Below, in pieces: positions 23,122 to 34,497 of a DNA stretch of 64,000 nt (positions are counted from its first letter, which is position 1; every line of letters starts with the position of its first letter). The notes under the pieces are model-generated. The model had not been told where the DNA came from. It did no database searches and saw nothing but the letters and a program-made list of their open reading frames with translations. The DNA comes from Pilaira anomala (lineage: Eukaryota > Mucoromycota > Mucoromycetes > Mucorales > Mucoraceae). The translations under genes were made by a program, and so were the position numbers. The stretch covers positions 124,001-188,000 of the forward strand of contig JAIXMQ010000034.1 in the NCBI GenBank assembly GCA_025716855.1. Reading direction: 5' to 3'.

Positions 23122-24900
23122 CCTTGCATCATGTTGAATAGAAATACAAATGTGTGTATATTAATGGTATTATTGTTATATATACTTTTTTAGACTACGG
23201 TCATCGTATTCCATTTTATAATTTACATTACTACTGCAGCTGATCTTAATGGACGAATCTTTTATTTTATTTTCTGCACATTTTTGTATACATTAGTAGC
23301 TATTGTCAGTATAATTCACGGGGATTGTGATGCATCATAAAAAAAAAATTTTTTTTTTTTTTGAGATATAGGGTATATTTTCATTAGTATATATTTTTAT
23401 AGGTATTAAAAAGTCTGAATTTAAATCGTGGAGAGATACTTTAGTAAGTAGAGCGCGGGCATTAGGCCGCTTAAACAATTATTAATTATTAAATAAATAA
23501 TATAAACGAAAGAACAGAAGAAACAGAAGAAACAATAGAAAATAATATTTGTTTATTTCAAGTTTATTAATAATAAAATAAAAAAAACTGTCTGTTCTTT
23601 TCAAATCGATAAAAAGTCGAAATCTGCTCCGCTAACAAACAAAAAAGATTGTTATAGTACACACAGAGAGGACGAAAAGTACATTGTCCTCCTATTTCGG
23701 TCATTACGGTCAGAATATGTGATAAGAAAAAAGTAGAAACGAAGAAAAGTGACAATTATTCATTGTATTGCTCGTAATTCTTTATTTAAAGTTTTTTTTT
23801 TTAGACTGAAAGTATTTCAGGATCATGTAATGTACCGAATTGGAACTAGAACATCGTTCATATTTCCAGGTACAAATTCTCTTTATATATAACATACATT
23901 ACTATCTTCTTTTTCTGCATATACATTATATAGAATTGGGACAACTTGTATATAACGGGTTATTGAAAAGTAAAAAAGGTAATCATTCAATCAGCCAATA
24001 GATATAAAAGAAAAAGCTGAGCGGCGCTGTTTTTTGTTTCAGTAGATATTACATATTTAATCTGTGAATGATTTTCCTTGGCTTTATACATACATTTAAT
24101 TAGGTCGATCAATTATTACAGACACATGGCTTTTTTCTTTTTGGAATTCGGAATTAAAATAGATCAGCAAAACAACTAATCATTGCTTTAAATGAAAATT
24201 TAAAAAAGTATAGAAAATAAGGTCTTAATATTGGCACGTTTCTTTTCTGCAAAAGAAAAAAAAAAGGTTTAAAAATGGTAACGTAAACGGAGTTTCTGTA
24301 ATACAGAAAAAAAAAAAGTAGATTTTAGGTAAATTACTGTGATCTTCTTGGTAAAGCTTCTATTTCAAAATGATAGTTAGTTTTATTAAAATGAATTACA
24401 CTTAATAAAGTGTCAATATAGAGTGTAATTCTATATTATATTGTATGACCAAATGAAAGTCAAAATCATGAGCCATTTCTCGTGTTTACAGTCTAACTCC
24501 AGAGTTTGTTTTGTCTTTCATCGTCATACAAAGGTGAGAAAAAAAAAAAATGAAAAGTCCGAAAAAAAAGAAACGGTACCTTCCGACAAAGTAGAGCCCA
24601 CGAGAATAGGTACATAAATGGGTAGACTGTAAAAAAAAATCGCTTTTTAAATTTATAAATATCTTGAAATGCCAAATTTAGCTGTTTGTCTCACATTTTA
24701 TTGAATACAAGACGATCATTGATGTCTTTAAATTTGACCCTCTGCTGTATTAATTCCTTCTTTTTCTTTTTTTTTTTTTTTTTTTTTTTTTTCTTTCTTT
24801 CTTGTTAAAACCTTCTTCTTCTATATATCTCTTCTTCTTCTTCTTCTTCTATATTTCTCTTCTTTTTCTCCATTCCTTTAAAAATTTAGTAAATAAAAAA
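19326..24900. other. Gene-poor block with a foldback repeat and scattered exon-like fragments
   Basis: No intact gene was found in about 5.6 kb. Open frames are short and mostly low complexity. A foldback element lies at 21784-22044 (separate entry). Fragments between about 19490 and 20100 look exon-like but carry no identifiable domain. A C-rich run (CCCCCCTCTCCCCCCCCCCCC) lies at about 21211-21231. A purine-rich (GA)n run adjoins a pure (GT)n run at about 22887-22940. A 10-bp-arm hairpin (GAATTACACT...AGTGTAATTC) lies at about 24393-24431. The right end upstream of 24901 is a TTC/CTT-rich pyrimidine tract that probably belongs to the promoter or 5' UTR of the zinc-finger gene. Confidence 0.5.
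21784..22044. repeat. Foldback (MITE-like) element with long imperfect terminal inverted repeats
   Basis: The left end TGGTCACTTTTTT is the inverse of the right end AAAAAAGTGACCA. Further matching inverted blocks follow in the same order on each arm: GGTCATCCCTT, CAGCTGAAGA, GCCAGAAAAAAAAAA and TTGGGACAGC(C/G)ATATTGA, then AAATGG. The arms are about 95 and 130 bases long with a short central loop. No coding capacity is present. The structure fits a non-autonomous foldback or MITE-type DNA transposon. A target-site duplication is not obvious, and only one copy is visible here. Confidence 0.7.
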
Positions 24901-26176
24901 ATGAATACAACTGAAGTAACTAAATTACCTTCAATACAATCTATGCTTGAAGGTGTTACTCTTGCTGGTAATATATACATTTTGTATTAATAATATATCA
25001 AGATTCTAATGATTATTGTTAGATGCAACCAATTCTAATCAACAAAAACAAACTTTACGTTCTTTGGGTCATAGACGACATGCATCAGAAAAATCAAGTG
25101 CTTTTACTCAAATGCCACACACTACTTCAGCAACAACAACAACAACAATTAGTAGTAGTTATAATATGCATGGTAGACTTGAACAGTTGTCAATTCAACC
25201 TAAACCAATAGAACCAAAAATTCATAATATTACACGTAGTGCTAGTAATTCACCTCCACTTCATGACCATATACCTAATGCCTCCTCTTCTTCTTCTTCT
25301 TCTTCATCTAATCTCTTTTATCCTTTTCAAACTCGTATATCACATCTTCAAACTCATCATCGTTCACCTCGAAACTTGCATTCTCGCTCTTTCTCTGATT
25401 ATACCCACCCTTATCCTCCTTCTTCTCCTCCTCGTTCAACTGGTACTTTATTAGCACCACTTCATCCTACTTTTCATCGTCGTGCAGTATCCACAAATAC
25501 TCTCGATTTAATCCTTCAACCCTTGATGCAGAGACCACTTGATCAGTACAACCCACCTCAATTATGTGCATCTTCTTCTACATCTACTGTAACGACCAAT
25601 ACACCCTACAGTCCAACTAATAATCTAATTGAAGAAAATGGTTATACCTCTGATGATTCAATTACTACTACTTCTGTTCCAACAACAGATATTTCATTAT
25701 TGCAATCTTCTTTACCAAACAAAAATGCGCCTACCGTTAATAACAATAACAATAACAGCGCCACCGCTCTTATCCCAATTGTCAATACAACTACTATTAC
25801 AACTGATGCTACCACTACTACTACTACTACTACTGATGCAGCTACAACAACAACAACAACTACTACTACTGGAAATAATAACAACAAATACAATTGTCCT
25901 TATTGTAACAAAGGATTCTCTCGTCCATCTTCACTTCGTATTCATACTTATTCACATACAGGTGAAAGACCTTTTGAATGTCCAGAAAATGGTTGTTCTC
26001 GTAAATTCAGTGTTCAAAGTAATATGAGACGCCATTTACGTGTACATCGATTAGGTCGACCTTTAAAAAGAAACGGTGGTCTGATTTCGGCTGCTGATAG
26101 AGCTCAGCTTATCAACAAACCTTTAGCTGCCAAGCCTACCAATTGGATTGGTGTCACAGTACATCCTTCTTCATAA
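24901..26176 (+). CDS. C2H2 zinc-finger transcription factor
   Basis: Exons 24901-24967 and 25023-26176 give 406 residues. The first 310 residues are low complexity: Ser, Thr and Asn runs, and several His/Ser patches. Two tandem C2H2 fingers lie at residues ~312-364: CPYCNKGFSRPSSLRIHTYS with linker HTGERPF, then CPENGCSRKF...HLRVH. The second finger has four residues between its cysteines. A basic segment follows (RLGRPLKRN). It is a likely nuclear sequence-specific regulator. The start ATG follows the pyrimidine tract and A-rich leader. The fingers are certain; the target genes are unknown. The long overlapping frames on both strands here are shadows of the repeats. Confidence 0.88.
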
Positions 26177-26303
26177 ATTAAATCTCTTTTATTCTTATTT
26201 ATTATTGTCTTTGTACATTTTCTGTATCTTTTTTTTTTTTCTTTTCTTCTTCTTCTTTTCACACACTCTCTCTTTCTCTCTCTCCCCCCCTTTTTTTTTA
26301 TTC

Positions 26304-26334
<31 letters not shown>

Positions 26335-28598
26335 AAAAACCCCCCTCTTTTCTTATTTTTTTTTTTTTAAAATAGAAACAAAGCTTTCCTTTTTAAATAG
26401 ATAGAAACTATTAATGTAATAAAATCAATTGATGCCGGTTTCGTCATATTTTACCATTATACCTCGGTAGTAATCCATCGTTAAATTATAACAGATGATA
26501 TTTTCTATTCAGTTCAAACGTCTTTCAGGAAAACTTCTAGTTACACCAAGATCGGTGCAGAAATGATCAATATTCCTTTAAATGTTATTTCTTTGTATCA
26601 TAATAATAAATAATTGCGACTATTAAATCCTTCAATTCGTAGGTTGTCGTATGTATGTACAAGAGAAACGAAATATAGAAAAGATGATACGTAAAGACGC
26701 CTTAAAGCGCAATTGTTATGTACCTGCAGAATATACACATTACTGAAAGAGAGAAGTTCTGCTTTTTTTTAGTTTATACTTTTGACAAGATAGTCTTTTT
26801 TTTTTTTTTTAATTTACGAACTAATAAATGCTTCGTCATTTATATATAATATGATTTTACTAAAGCTAATTTCACTTGTTGCTTAAGACGAGAGCATCAT
26901 AACGCTTTATATATTTTATAGAATATATTTTTTAAATAGTAATGAAACATCTTATTACAGTGATTATGTTATAAACTTTTTAGTTTTGAAATTTACTTTT
27001 ATATTGCTACAAGTCACAGTGTGTGAAATGATTTAATAGAGAGGCAAAGTTACACTAAAAAATTCTTAGCAATTCGTTTATTAGGGTGAACATTACGTTA
27101 AAAAAGGATCAGCATGAATTAACTACAGTTATTTTAGTCTTTATACAAGATTACGTGGTAATAGCTTCATATTATAAGACCAAAAAAAAAAAAACCCTCT
27201 TTTTAGGTCGTTCCTAAATATTTTAGCTTATATTCAGTTACCAATGATATTGACCTATAAGATCCAAATTAGCAATTGCGTATAAAATATTTTATGAGAT
27301 CAAATTTGAACAAAAAGTAAAAGAATCCATTCTTTGAAAAACAGAGTTTTGTTGATTTTAGCGGAAATTTTGATCTGAATATCCCCCCTAATATTTTTTT
27401 TTTAAAACACATGTCTATTTTCCTCAACTTGCATCTATTGATTTCTAAATAATGTATGTATCTGTCTTGAGTCATACAAAATCACCCTCTGGCTGTTTGT
27501 TTCGTGTCTCAGCATGCTTATATGATTGCAACACCAACCTATGCGCATTTAATTGGGGGACAACTTTATCATTCTATAATTATTTTTATATTACTATTGA
27601 CACCATCACCTGTCATTGATGATGGGTTTTAGCTATATTCTATTTAACGAAAAAGAAAAAAAAAAAAACGCATATAATACACATTATAGTCTGTTGTAAT
27701 GTATATTCTCTCGGTGATCTTGACGATTTTGGCAAGAAAAAAAAAAGGAATTCAAATTAAAATAACAGCTTTCAGGTGATAAAATATGACCTTTTCTCAA
27801 AGAGAGCAAAAAAAGAAAAATACGCCTTTTTAAAATTTGCTTCAGGAGAACGATATCAATAAGACCAATTTTAAGTCTCCACATTGCCCATCATTCTTTG
27901 TCGATCCCGCTGATCTATTTTTTTTTTTTTTTGTAATCTCGACACCCTTAATCCAACACATTAAATCTAATTGTCAATAATGAAAATCATCACTCACATC
28001 AATCTTCCTCGTCCTTTAGTTGTTTTAGGGGGTTTTTTACAAGCACGATTTGTTCTTCATGATCACTAGACATAATTACTCGCACGCTGCTTTCTTCTTC
28101 TTTCATAGTCTCCTTTAATTTACCATTGAAACATCACTCCTACAGCATGTTTTAGTTAATTAGATCGTCAGTAGCCTTTCTAAACCCCAACCCCCCCCCC
28201 CTTTGTTTATTGTGAAAGACATCGTACAAATGTAGATATCAAGGAGAATTAAATTCAATGCAAGTATTTAGTAGCTTTTTTTTTTTTTTTTTTTTTTTGA
28301 AAATGACGGATTGAGTTTGAATTATTATGTCAGCATCTTCATGTGTGTATGTATATATATAATAGAGAAATCGAACAAAACCTAAAATAGTGAAAAAGTG
28401 CGATTAGATCAAAGGCTGAACGACAGGTTGGAAATGTAATGTTTTCGGAGGGACTAGCGAATTAGGCCCGACAATTAAATCGAGTCTTCACTAAAATGCA
28501 TAATTCTGACGTTTTCAAAAATACTGTAGTAGCATGAATTTAGTCTCTGATTTAGGCTGACACTATGTTTTTTTTTAAAAAAAAAAATTCTTAACTTT

Positions 28599-28636
<38 letters not shown>

Positions 28637-28842
28637 CAGGAAAAAATTTTAATTGCTATACATTATCCATACTGCCTCTTTTTTTTTTTTTTTTCTTTTT
28701 GAAGCTAACCATATACATAAAACGCTTAAAAAAAAATCGAAAATGAGAGCTTCTGGAAACACCGAGATTTTTTAAATGTTCTTTTTTTAAAAATCTGACA
28801 AGTTACACCAACCCAAATCATGTGAAAAGAACATCTTTTTTT

Positions 28843-28876
<34 letters not shown>

Positions 28877-29571
28877 TTACCTAAATATTGCTGTACCAGT
28901 AGATAACAAAGAAAATAAAGAAGCCAAGCATTATCTCTAATGTTTCTTTTTATTCCAGTGTGTTCAATTTTACTAAATTTCAGCGCCTACTTTATAAAAA
29001 AGTTTATTTTCGTATTGTTTTTTGTTTTTTTTTTCCACTTTTTTTTCCACTTTTTTTCCACTTTTTTTGTTTTTGTTTTGTTTTGTTTACCTCTTTTTTT
29101 TTTCACGGAGATTCTTATAACAGAACAACCTCTCACAAAATGAATCGAAATTAACCCTTTTTCTTCATGCAATCTCCATTGGGAATTTTTTCAAAATAAA
29201 ATAAAGTTATATATATATATATATATTTGAGCATGAAAGAAAATAAAAAATATTTATCTAATTGTAGTTAGTTTGTAAGCGTATACCTTATCAATCACTT
29301 CAAAAAGTTCAGAGATATTCATCGATCGGTTCCTAGATCAATCAAGTAAACTGTTGTTGCCATAATCATGATAAACAAATATATATGCAATCATAATTTA
29401 TTTTTCGCAGCTACATTATTTTTTTCTCTAGTAGCATAAAAACGAAATTAATACATATTTGCAACGTCAAAATATATATTAAATGAAACACATTTAAACA
29501 TGTAAAAGAAAAGGGAAAAAACTTGATTTTATTTATTAGGACGGAGAAGTTCATCCATTTAAGATTTGCCA

Positions 29572-29619
<48 letters not shown>

Positions 29620-31177
29620 TTTGAGCCCAATAGAATAACATTTAAATGATGACATCTTCCTTTTTAAGGTACCTCTTTGAATGCGAATACGTTCATGGGT
29701 TTGGAATCCTGATAGGGTTAAGGCTCGGGGTGTCCGGGAAGTTACTATATATAAATCTAATAACAGCCCACATGTTGCCATAATGATTAAAGAATTTGTT
29801 CGCCTTGGCTCAGCTTCGTTAATAAATTTCACCCAAAAAAAAAAAAATTTTTTTTTCTCTCTAAAAAAAATTTACTTTTTTTTTCGTCGGCCTTATTATT
29901 AGGATATGTATAACATCATAAAATAACTTATTAAACCATTGATTAAGTACCGTTAAACCTGCAACAATAATAAACTCTACTTCTTAATTCTATATACTGA
30001 TATATGTATTAAAATGCCGTTTTTTTTTTCTGATCTACTGAGATGAAAGAACATTCCACAAGTAATAATTACTTCTTCTTAAATTCTCCGTTTCTGATTA
30101 TTCATAAGTCTGTGTAAAGTTCTTCCGTTTTTGTAAAACGTTTCAATTCAATAAGGCCGACATCGATAATGTTGATAAAATCGAGCGTGTATTAATTTAA
30201 GCGCAGGTGTATCTGTTTTTTTTTATTATTATTATATATGAAAACTTTAAGAAAAAAAAAAAAAAAAAAAGGCAGATCAAATAAAAAGTACATTATATTA
30301 TATCATTGTTATTTGACGAGAGAAATAACAATTTAAGGTTTCTTCGATCGGTTATCATCTGCTGGGAAAACCTCTCCAACGAAACAAAATACGCCATATT
30401 AGTTTTTCAAAATATGTGTAATCTTCAATTTATCGACTAATACTAAATTTTCGAATAAATATGCATGTAATGTATGTTTAGAATCAAAGTTTAGTAAACA
30501 AATGTATTTTTGAATGATATAATTGTTTACTGGACAATGCATTTTTTTTTTTTCATAAAAAAAAAGTTTATTTTAATGAAACAATAAAGCCTTTTTGCAT
30601 GGCTCCAAACAGATATTCATAATCATTTCGCATATATTTTGAATACTATTGTGAAATAAGAGTAATCCATATGGCCAAATTAACAAAAAAAAAAAAAAAA
30701 GAGTCAATTATAAGTATACTTATCGTTGGATTTTATTCACATTTTATTTTTATTTTTTTTTTGTTTATTTTATTTTTATTTTTTTTTTTGTTTATTTATT
30801 TTTTTATTTTTGAATAATATGTATACATATTATGGCGTGCATTCATAAATGAATGTGTATTTATCTATTGCATATTTAAAAAGGTTAAACCGAGAATAAG
30901 CATAATTCTACCTTTTTTTTTTTGGTATTATGTTTTTTTTTATTTCCAAAATAAATAAATAAAAAAATTAAAAAAAAAAATAGAAAAAAAAAAAACGCGT
31001 TTTTTCATAAGAAAAAAAAGAAAAGAAAATGAAGTGTGGGAGGTATGACTATATGAATATATATATATAAAAATTATTATTCTTTCAGTAGTAAAGAGAT
31101 ATAGAAAAAGAAAAAAAAAAAAAAAAGGTAGAAAAAACAAAAAAAAAAATAGAAAAAAAAAAGATTTTTTTTTTTTG
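26177..31177. other. Gene-poor AT-rich block
   Basis: Five kilobases contain no intact gene that I can support. Immediately after the zinc-finger stop is a pyrimidine tract and a (CAA)n run (26306-26332). Long homopolymers are frequent: T-runs near 28276, 28605 and 28850, and a 43-T run at 29574-29616. A tandem TTTTTCCACTTTTTTT motif occurs at about 29031-29068. A candidate retro-derived segment lies at 29574-29832 (separate entry). The rest shows no conserved reading frame, tRNA or inverted repeat that I could recognise. Confidence 0.5.
29574..29832 (-). mobile_element. Candidate retro-derived segment ending in a 43-A tail
   Basis: Read on the minus strand, about 215 bases of more balanced composition carry an uninterrupted frame (INEAEPRRTNSLIIMATCG, GFQTHERIRIQRGTLKRKM). 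They end in 43 consecutive A residues. A non-low-complexity body with a pure long A tail is the form left by LINE-mediated insertion of an RNA copy. No homologous parent is visible in this window, no target-site duplication was found, and the encoded residues match no family I know. It could also be chance coding next to one of the many homopolymers of this genome. Confidence 0.3.
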
Positions 31178-31966
31178 TTATGGGGCTAAACGAAGAACCA
31201 TAACTAAACCATCATTCGTACAGCTTGCTATTGCTTCTACAGGCTCGGATAGACCTTTTTCATGATCAATAACCCAATCGAATCGAAGTCTAACCACCAT
31301 ATCATGTTCCTTGGCAAGGTCAATTTGTGTCTGTAAAGATTCAATGTCACGATCTAGTACAAAGTCATAAAATGGTAAACCAATTGCGTTAGGAACGTCT
31401 AAAGACACCAATTCTTCGCCTAATTTCGAAGCATATACAATGTTGAGGGCATCTGAAAACCTATTTAAAATCAAACAAAATCGACGTTCTTGTGATTTAA
31501 TAACTTTACTGCCAATCCATAATTTATCAGCAGATAAAGTTTCTTCCAATTTTTCTTGTCTGTCGTTCCAAGCACCACATAATTGTAATGAACCGTCGGG
31601 TAGACATGCATAAACTTCATCAACAGTGTTTGCTCTCATTTTATGATCTAATGAATTTATGTCGTAAAGGAAGTTACAGGAAATGAGTACGTCGTGACAG
31701 TAATGAACAATAGTTTCCACAGGAACGTAATCACCACTTTTACATTTAAATCGATATGACACCATGGAAGACATTTTTTCGTTTAGCACATTGGCAATGT
31801 GAACTTTTCGTATACTGTTGTGATCTCCCGGATGAAATAAATCGTATGCTTCCACTCCAATAATTTCTTCGGGTTCCCAACCAGTGTGATCCGTTATACT
31901 TTCAGAAACATAAACTAGCCTCGCTTCTAAAGAATTGTCATAAATTGCAATCCAGTTGTTTGACAT
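31178..31966 (-). CDS. PAS-domain protein (two PAS folds, no LOV cysteine)
   Basis: A single-exon frame of 262 residues. Residues ~2-105 form a PAS fold of the classic pattern: IAIYDNSLEARLVYVSESIT, TGWEPEEIIG, FHPGDH and YRFKCKSGDYVPVETIV. Residues ~150-262 look like a second PAS: FCLILNRFSDALNIVYASKL, the VPNAIGLPFYDFV region, and a closing strand VMVLRLAP. The NCRFLQ-type flavin-binding signature of LOV domains is absent, so a WC-1-style blue-light receptor is unlikely. No DNA-binding or kinase domain is attached. It probably serves as a signalling or dimerisation partner; ligand and partner are unknown. Confidence 0.75.
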   Translation of the reverse strand: MSNNWIAIYDNSLEARLVYVSESITDHTGWEPEEIIGVEAYDLFHPGDHNSIRKVHIANVLNEKMSSMVSYRFKCKSGDYVPVETIVHYCHDVLISCNFLYDINSLDHKMRANTVDEVYACLPDGSLQLCGAWNDRQEKLEETLSADKLWIGSKVIKSQERRFCLILNRFSDALNIVYASKLGEELVSLDVPNAIGLPFYDFVLDRDIESLQTQIDLAKEHDMVVRLRFDWVIDHEKGLSEPVEAIASCTNDGLVMVLRLAP

Positions 31967-32539
31967 TATTATTATTTTTTTTTTTTTTTTTTTAATTTTT
32001 TTACTTTTTACTTTTATTTTTTTTTAAAAAAAAAAGCAACTTCAGGTTAAAATAAAGAAAGAAAAAAAAAACATATAAGTAACCCAAAATTCAAAAAAGA
32101 AACTCGTTTTAGAACTCAGTCAGCTTGGTTACACATTTTCTGTCCTGTCACAATTTATTTCAGTGTTCTGTAAACAGAAAAGAACTAAGTCCATTACATT
32201 GAAGGTAATTGGTAAGATCATTTAAACTAATTTTATATTTAGACAATTCTATCTTGGCAATTCTATCTTGGCATTCTCAATGTAATCTAGTTAAAAGATA
32301 ATTATTTTTATAATTTTACTACACAAGAAAAAAAAAAAAAACTTCCATATATAGTGCTTTCCGTGTATTGAGATCTTTTAACAGATAATATTCTTGATCC
32401 CCTGGAGAAAATCGTACGTTAGTTAAATATAGACAGCCGGGAATAAAAAAAAAACTCACACTAAAATGTGAACCAATAAGTATAGATTCAACACATTTCA
32501 ATGTTTAATTATATAAACCAACAATTTTTATTTGTATTC

Positions 32540-32570
<31 letters not shown>

Positions 32571-32581
32571 TTAAAATAGGT
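31967..32581. other. Spacer between G6PDH stop and PAS gene start
   Basis: AT-rich promoter/3'-end region. It contains a direct tandem duplication of CAATTCTATCTTGG near 32244-32271 and a T-run before the G6PDH stop. A frame at about 32319-32501 on the minus strand has no ATG and was not accepted. Confidence 0.45.
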
Positions 32582-34188
32582 TTAGTCTTCAAGATTTTGT
32601 AAAGGCCATTGATAATTTTCATGTTGAAGTCTTTCTACTCCATATCGACGAACAAATTCATTCAATTCCTTTGGTCCACGGCTACCATAAGCATAGGGTT
32701 CTGGCTTGATTTTTTCTCTTTCAATCTGATGTAATAAGGGCGTAAAGATTTTCCAAGCAGCAATAAGTTCATCATTTCGTACAAAGTTAGAGTGATCACC
32801 ACGCATTACATCCAGTACTAACGATTCATATGCTTCTGGAACATTTAGATTCTTGTAACGAGTACGATAAGTTAAATCTAATTCAGTAATCATACTATCA
32901 TAAGAGAAACCTGGACATTTGTTATTGAACTTCATGTAAATTGCTTCCCCTGGTTGAACATGGAATACTAATTCATTGCGTGCAACTCCTTCGAAAAGAC
33001 CACCATGTAATTTTCTGAACTGGATACGAATCTCTACCTTGGCATTATCCATCGCTTTACCAGCTTTTAAAATAAATGGTACATCAGCCCATCGTTCATT
33101 ATCAATCCATAATACCATAGCCGCAAAAGTAGGACAGAGACTTCCTTTGGGGACCGTATCATCATCAAGGTAACCAGGCTTATCACCATTCTTAACGTAT
33201 TGTCCCAATAATGTATCCTTCATCTCAATGGGCTTAACACATTTTAATACCTTTACTTTTTCATCACGAATGGATTCAGCATCTCTTCCAATTGGCCTTT
33301 CCATTGCCACCAAAGACATGAGCTGTAACAAATCTTTTTTTTTTTTTTTGTGACATAGGTATAAACAAATAAGTAAGTTTTTTACAAAAAAAAAAAAAAA
33401 AAAATACAAGACTTACGGTTTTGCATAACGTCACGAATAATTCCATATTCATCAAAGTAACCGCCACGACCTTCAGTACCAAATGGTTCTTTCAACGTGA
33501 TTTGAACAGAGTCAATATTGGTTCCTGTCCAGAGAGGGGAAAAGATCATATTTGCAAATCGAACCGTCATAATATTTTTCGCCAATTCTTTACCAAGATA
33601 ATGATCAATACGATAAATTTCGTCTTCTTTGTACAAGCTTTTGATTTTCTTTAATAATGCTTCACAAGTTTCCAAGTCTTTACCAAATGGTTTTTCAATA
33701 ACTATACTTGTAGCACCTGTTTTACTATAGACATGCTTATTTAAACCAGTAGCGACAGGAACATAAACAGTAGGAGGTAAAGCCATATAAAAGATTCGAT
33801 TCTTTTGATCATCCTTCATATTTAGCTTGTTTTCAGAATCCGTGACGAATTCATCAAGCATTTTCCAATCTTTGTCATCATCATATTGACCCGATACATA
33901 GTGAACAATATCGAAGTAATCTTTTACAGAATAATCAGAATTCTCTTCTTTTGATTTCAAATTAGGTTTAATTCGCTTGTGAAATTCAGCACGGTCCATC
34001 TTTGTACGAGCATAGCCCACAATTGTAGTCTTTTCTGGTAAAAACCCTTTTTCATATAATCCATAAAGTGCTGGGAACGTCTTCTTTTTTGCCAAGTCAC
34101 CTGAAGCCCCCAACACAATCACGGTCACACCGCCTTTCATGCGTTCTTCAGCTTCAACCCTGAGTTTATCTGTAGCAGATTGAGGCAT
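32582..34188 (-). CDS. ZWF1: Glucose-6-phosphate 1-dehydrogenase
   Basis: Complement of 33417-34188 and 32582-33333, giving 507 residues, the normal length. The Rossmann motif GASGDLA is at residues 27-33. EKPFGKD (165-171) and the active-site signature RIDHYLGK (193-200, with the catalytic His and substrate-binding Lys) are intact. The enzyme oxidises glucose-6-phosphate to 6-phosphogluconolactone with NADP+, the first step of the cytosolic oxidative pentose phosphate pathway and the main NADPH source. The intron interrupts the conserved RDVMQN-HLLQ stretch. The frame is kept only if the 3' splice site is the AAG ending a run of A residues at 33334-33335, not the more usual-looking TTACAG 12 bases downstream. 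Confidence 0.96.
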
Positions 34189-34497
34189 TATAATGATTAT
34201 TTATTTCTTTATGAGATAAGAATACAAAGAAAAGTTAAAAAAAAAAAAAAAGAGAAAAAAAAAAAGAGATAGATATAATTCTCCCTCGGCTGTTTTTAAC
34301 TGATGAAACCCAAAACTTTGATAAATTTAACTTTTTTTTTTTTTCTGACTCATACAAAGATATTTTGCATTAATGTAAATATAAACTTTAAAGCATAAAA
34401 AAAAAAAAGAGCTTTTATATAACTGTTTTTTTTTTAATGTGTATATGTGTAATGTTTCTTTCTTAATTTTTTTTTTTAAAAAAAACATTTTTGTAAT
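34189..34497. other. Spacer between Mic60 stop and G6PDH start
   Basis: The spacer is rich in A- and T-runs. No exon or RNA was recognised. It contains the G6PDH promoter by position. Confidence 0.45.

Noticed and set aside
23431..23472. tRNA-like string (AGTAGAGCGCGGGCATTAGGCCGCTT) suggesting a D-arm and anticodon stem
   Set aside because: There is no T-arm, no acceptor stem and no B box downstream. The stem pairing is imperfect, so it is not a tRNA gene and too weak to call a SINE.
25642..25893. Minus-strand frame encoding a poly-Val/Leu protein
   Set aside because: It is the antisense shadow of the Thr/Asn repeat region of the C2H2 zinc-finger gene.
27525..27632. Open frame with membrane-like peptide (PTYAHLIGGQLYHSIIIFI)
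   Set aside because: Two frames are open over the same bases. There is no start codon context, and it matches no organellar or membrane protein family I can name.
26177..31177. Possible centromere or subtelomeric block because of gene absence and AT richness
   Set aside because: No tandem satellite, telomere repeat or known centromere motif is visible. Gene-poor stretches of similar kind occur elsewhere in the window.
32319..32501. Minus-strand frame resembling a two-exon peptide (LLKDLNTRKALYMEV) with good intron-like sites
   Set aside because: There is no ATG, an in-frame stop lies just upstream, and the frame ends in a poly-F tail. I could not build a complete gene, though a decayed exon is possible.
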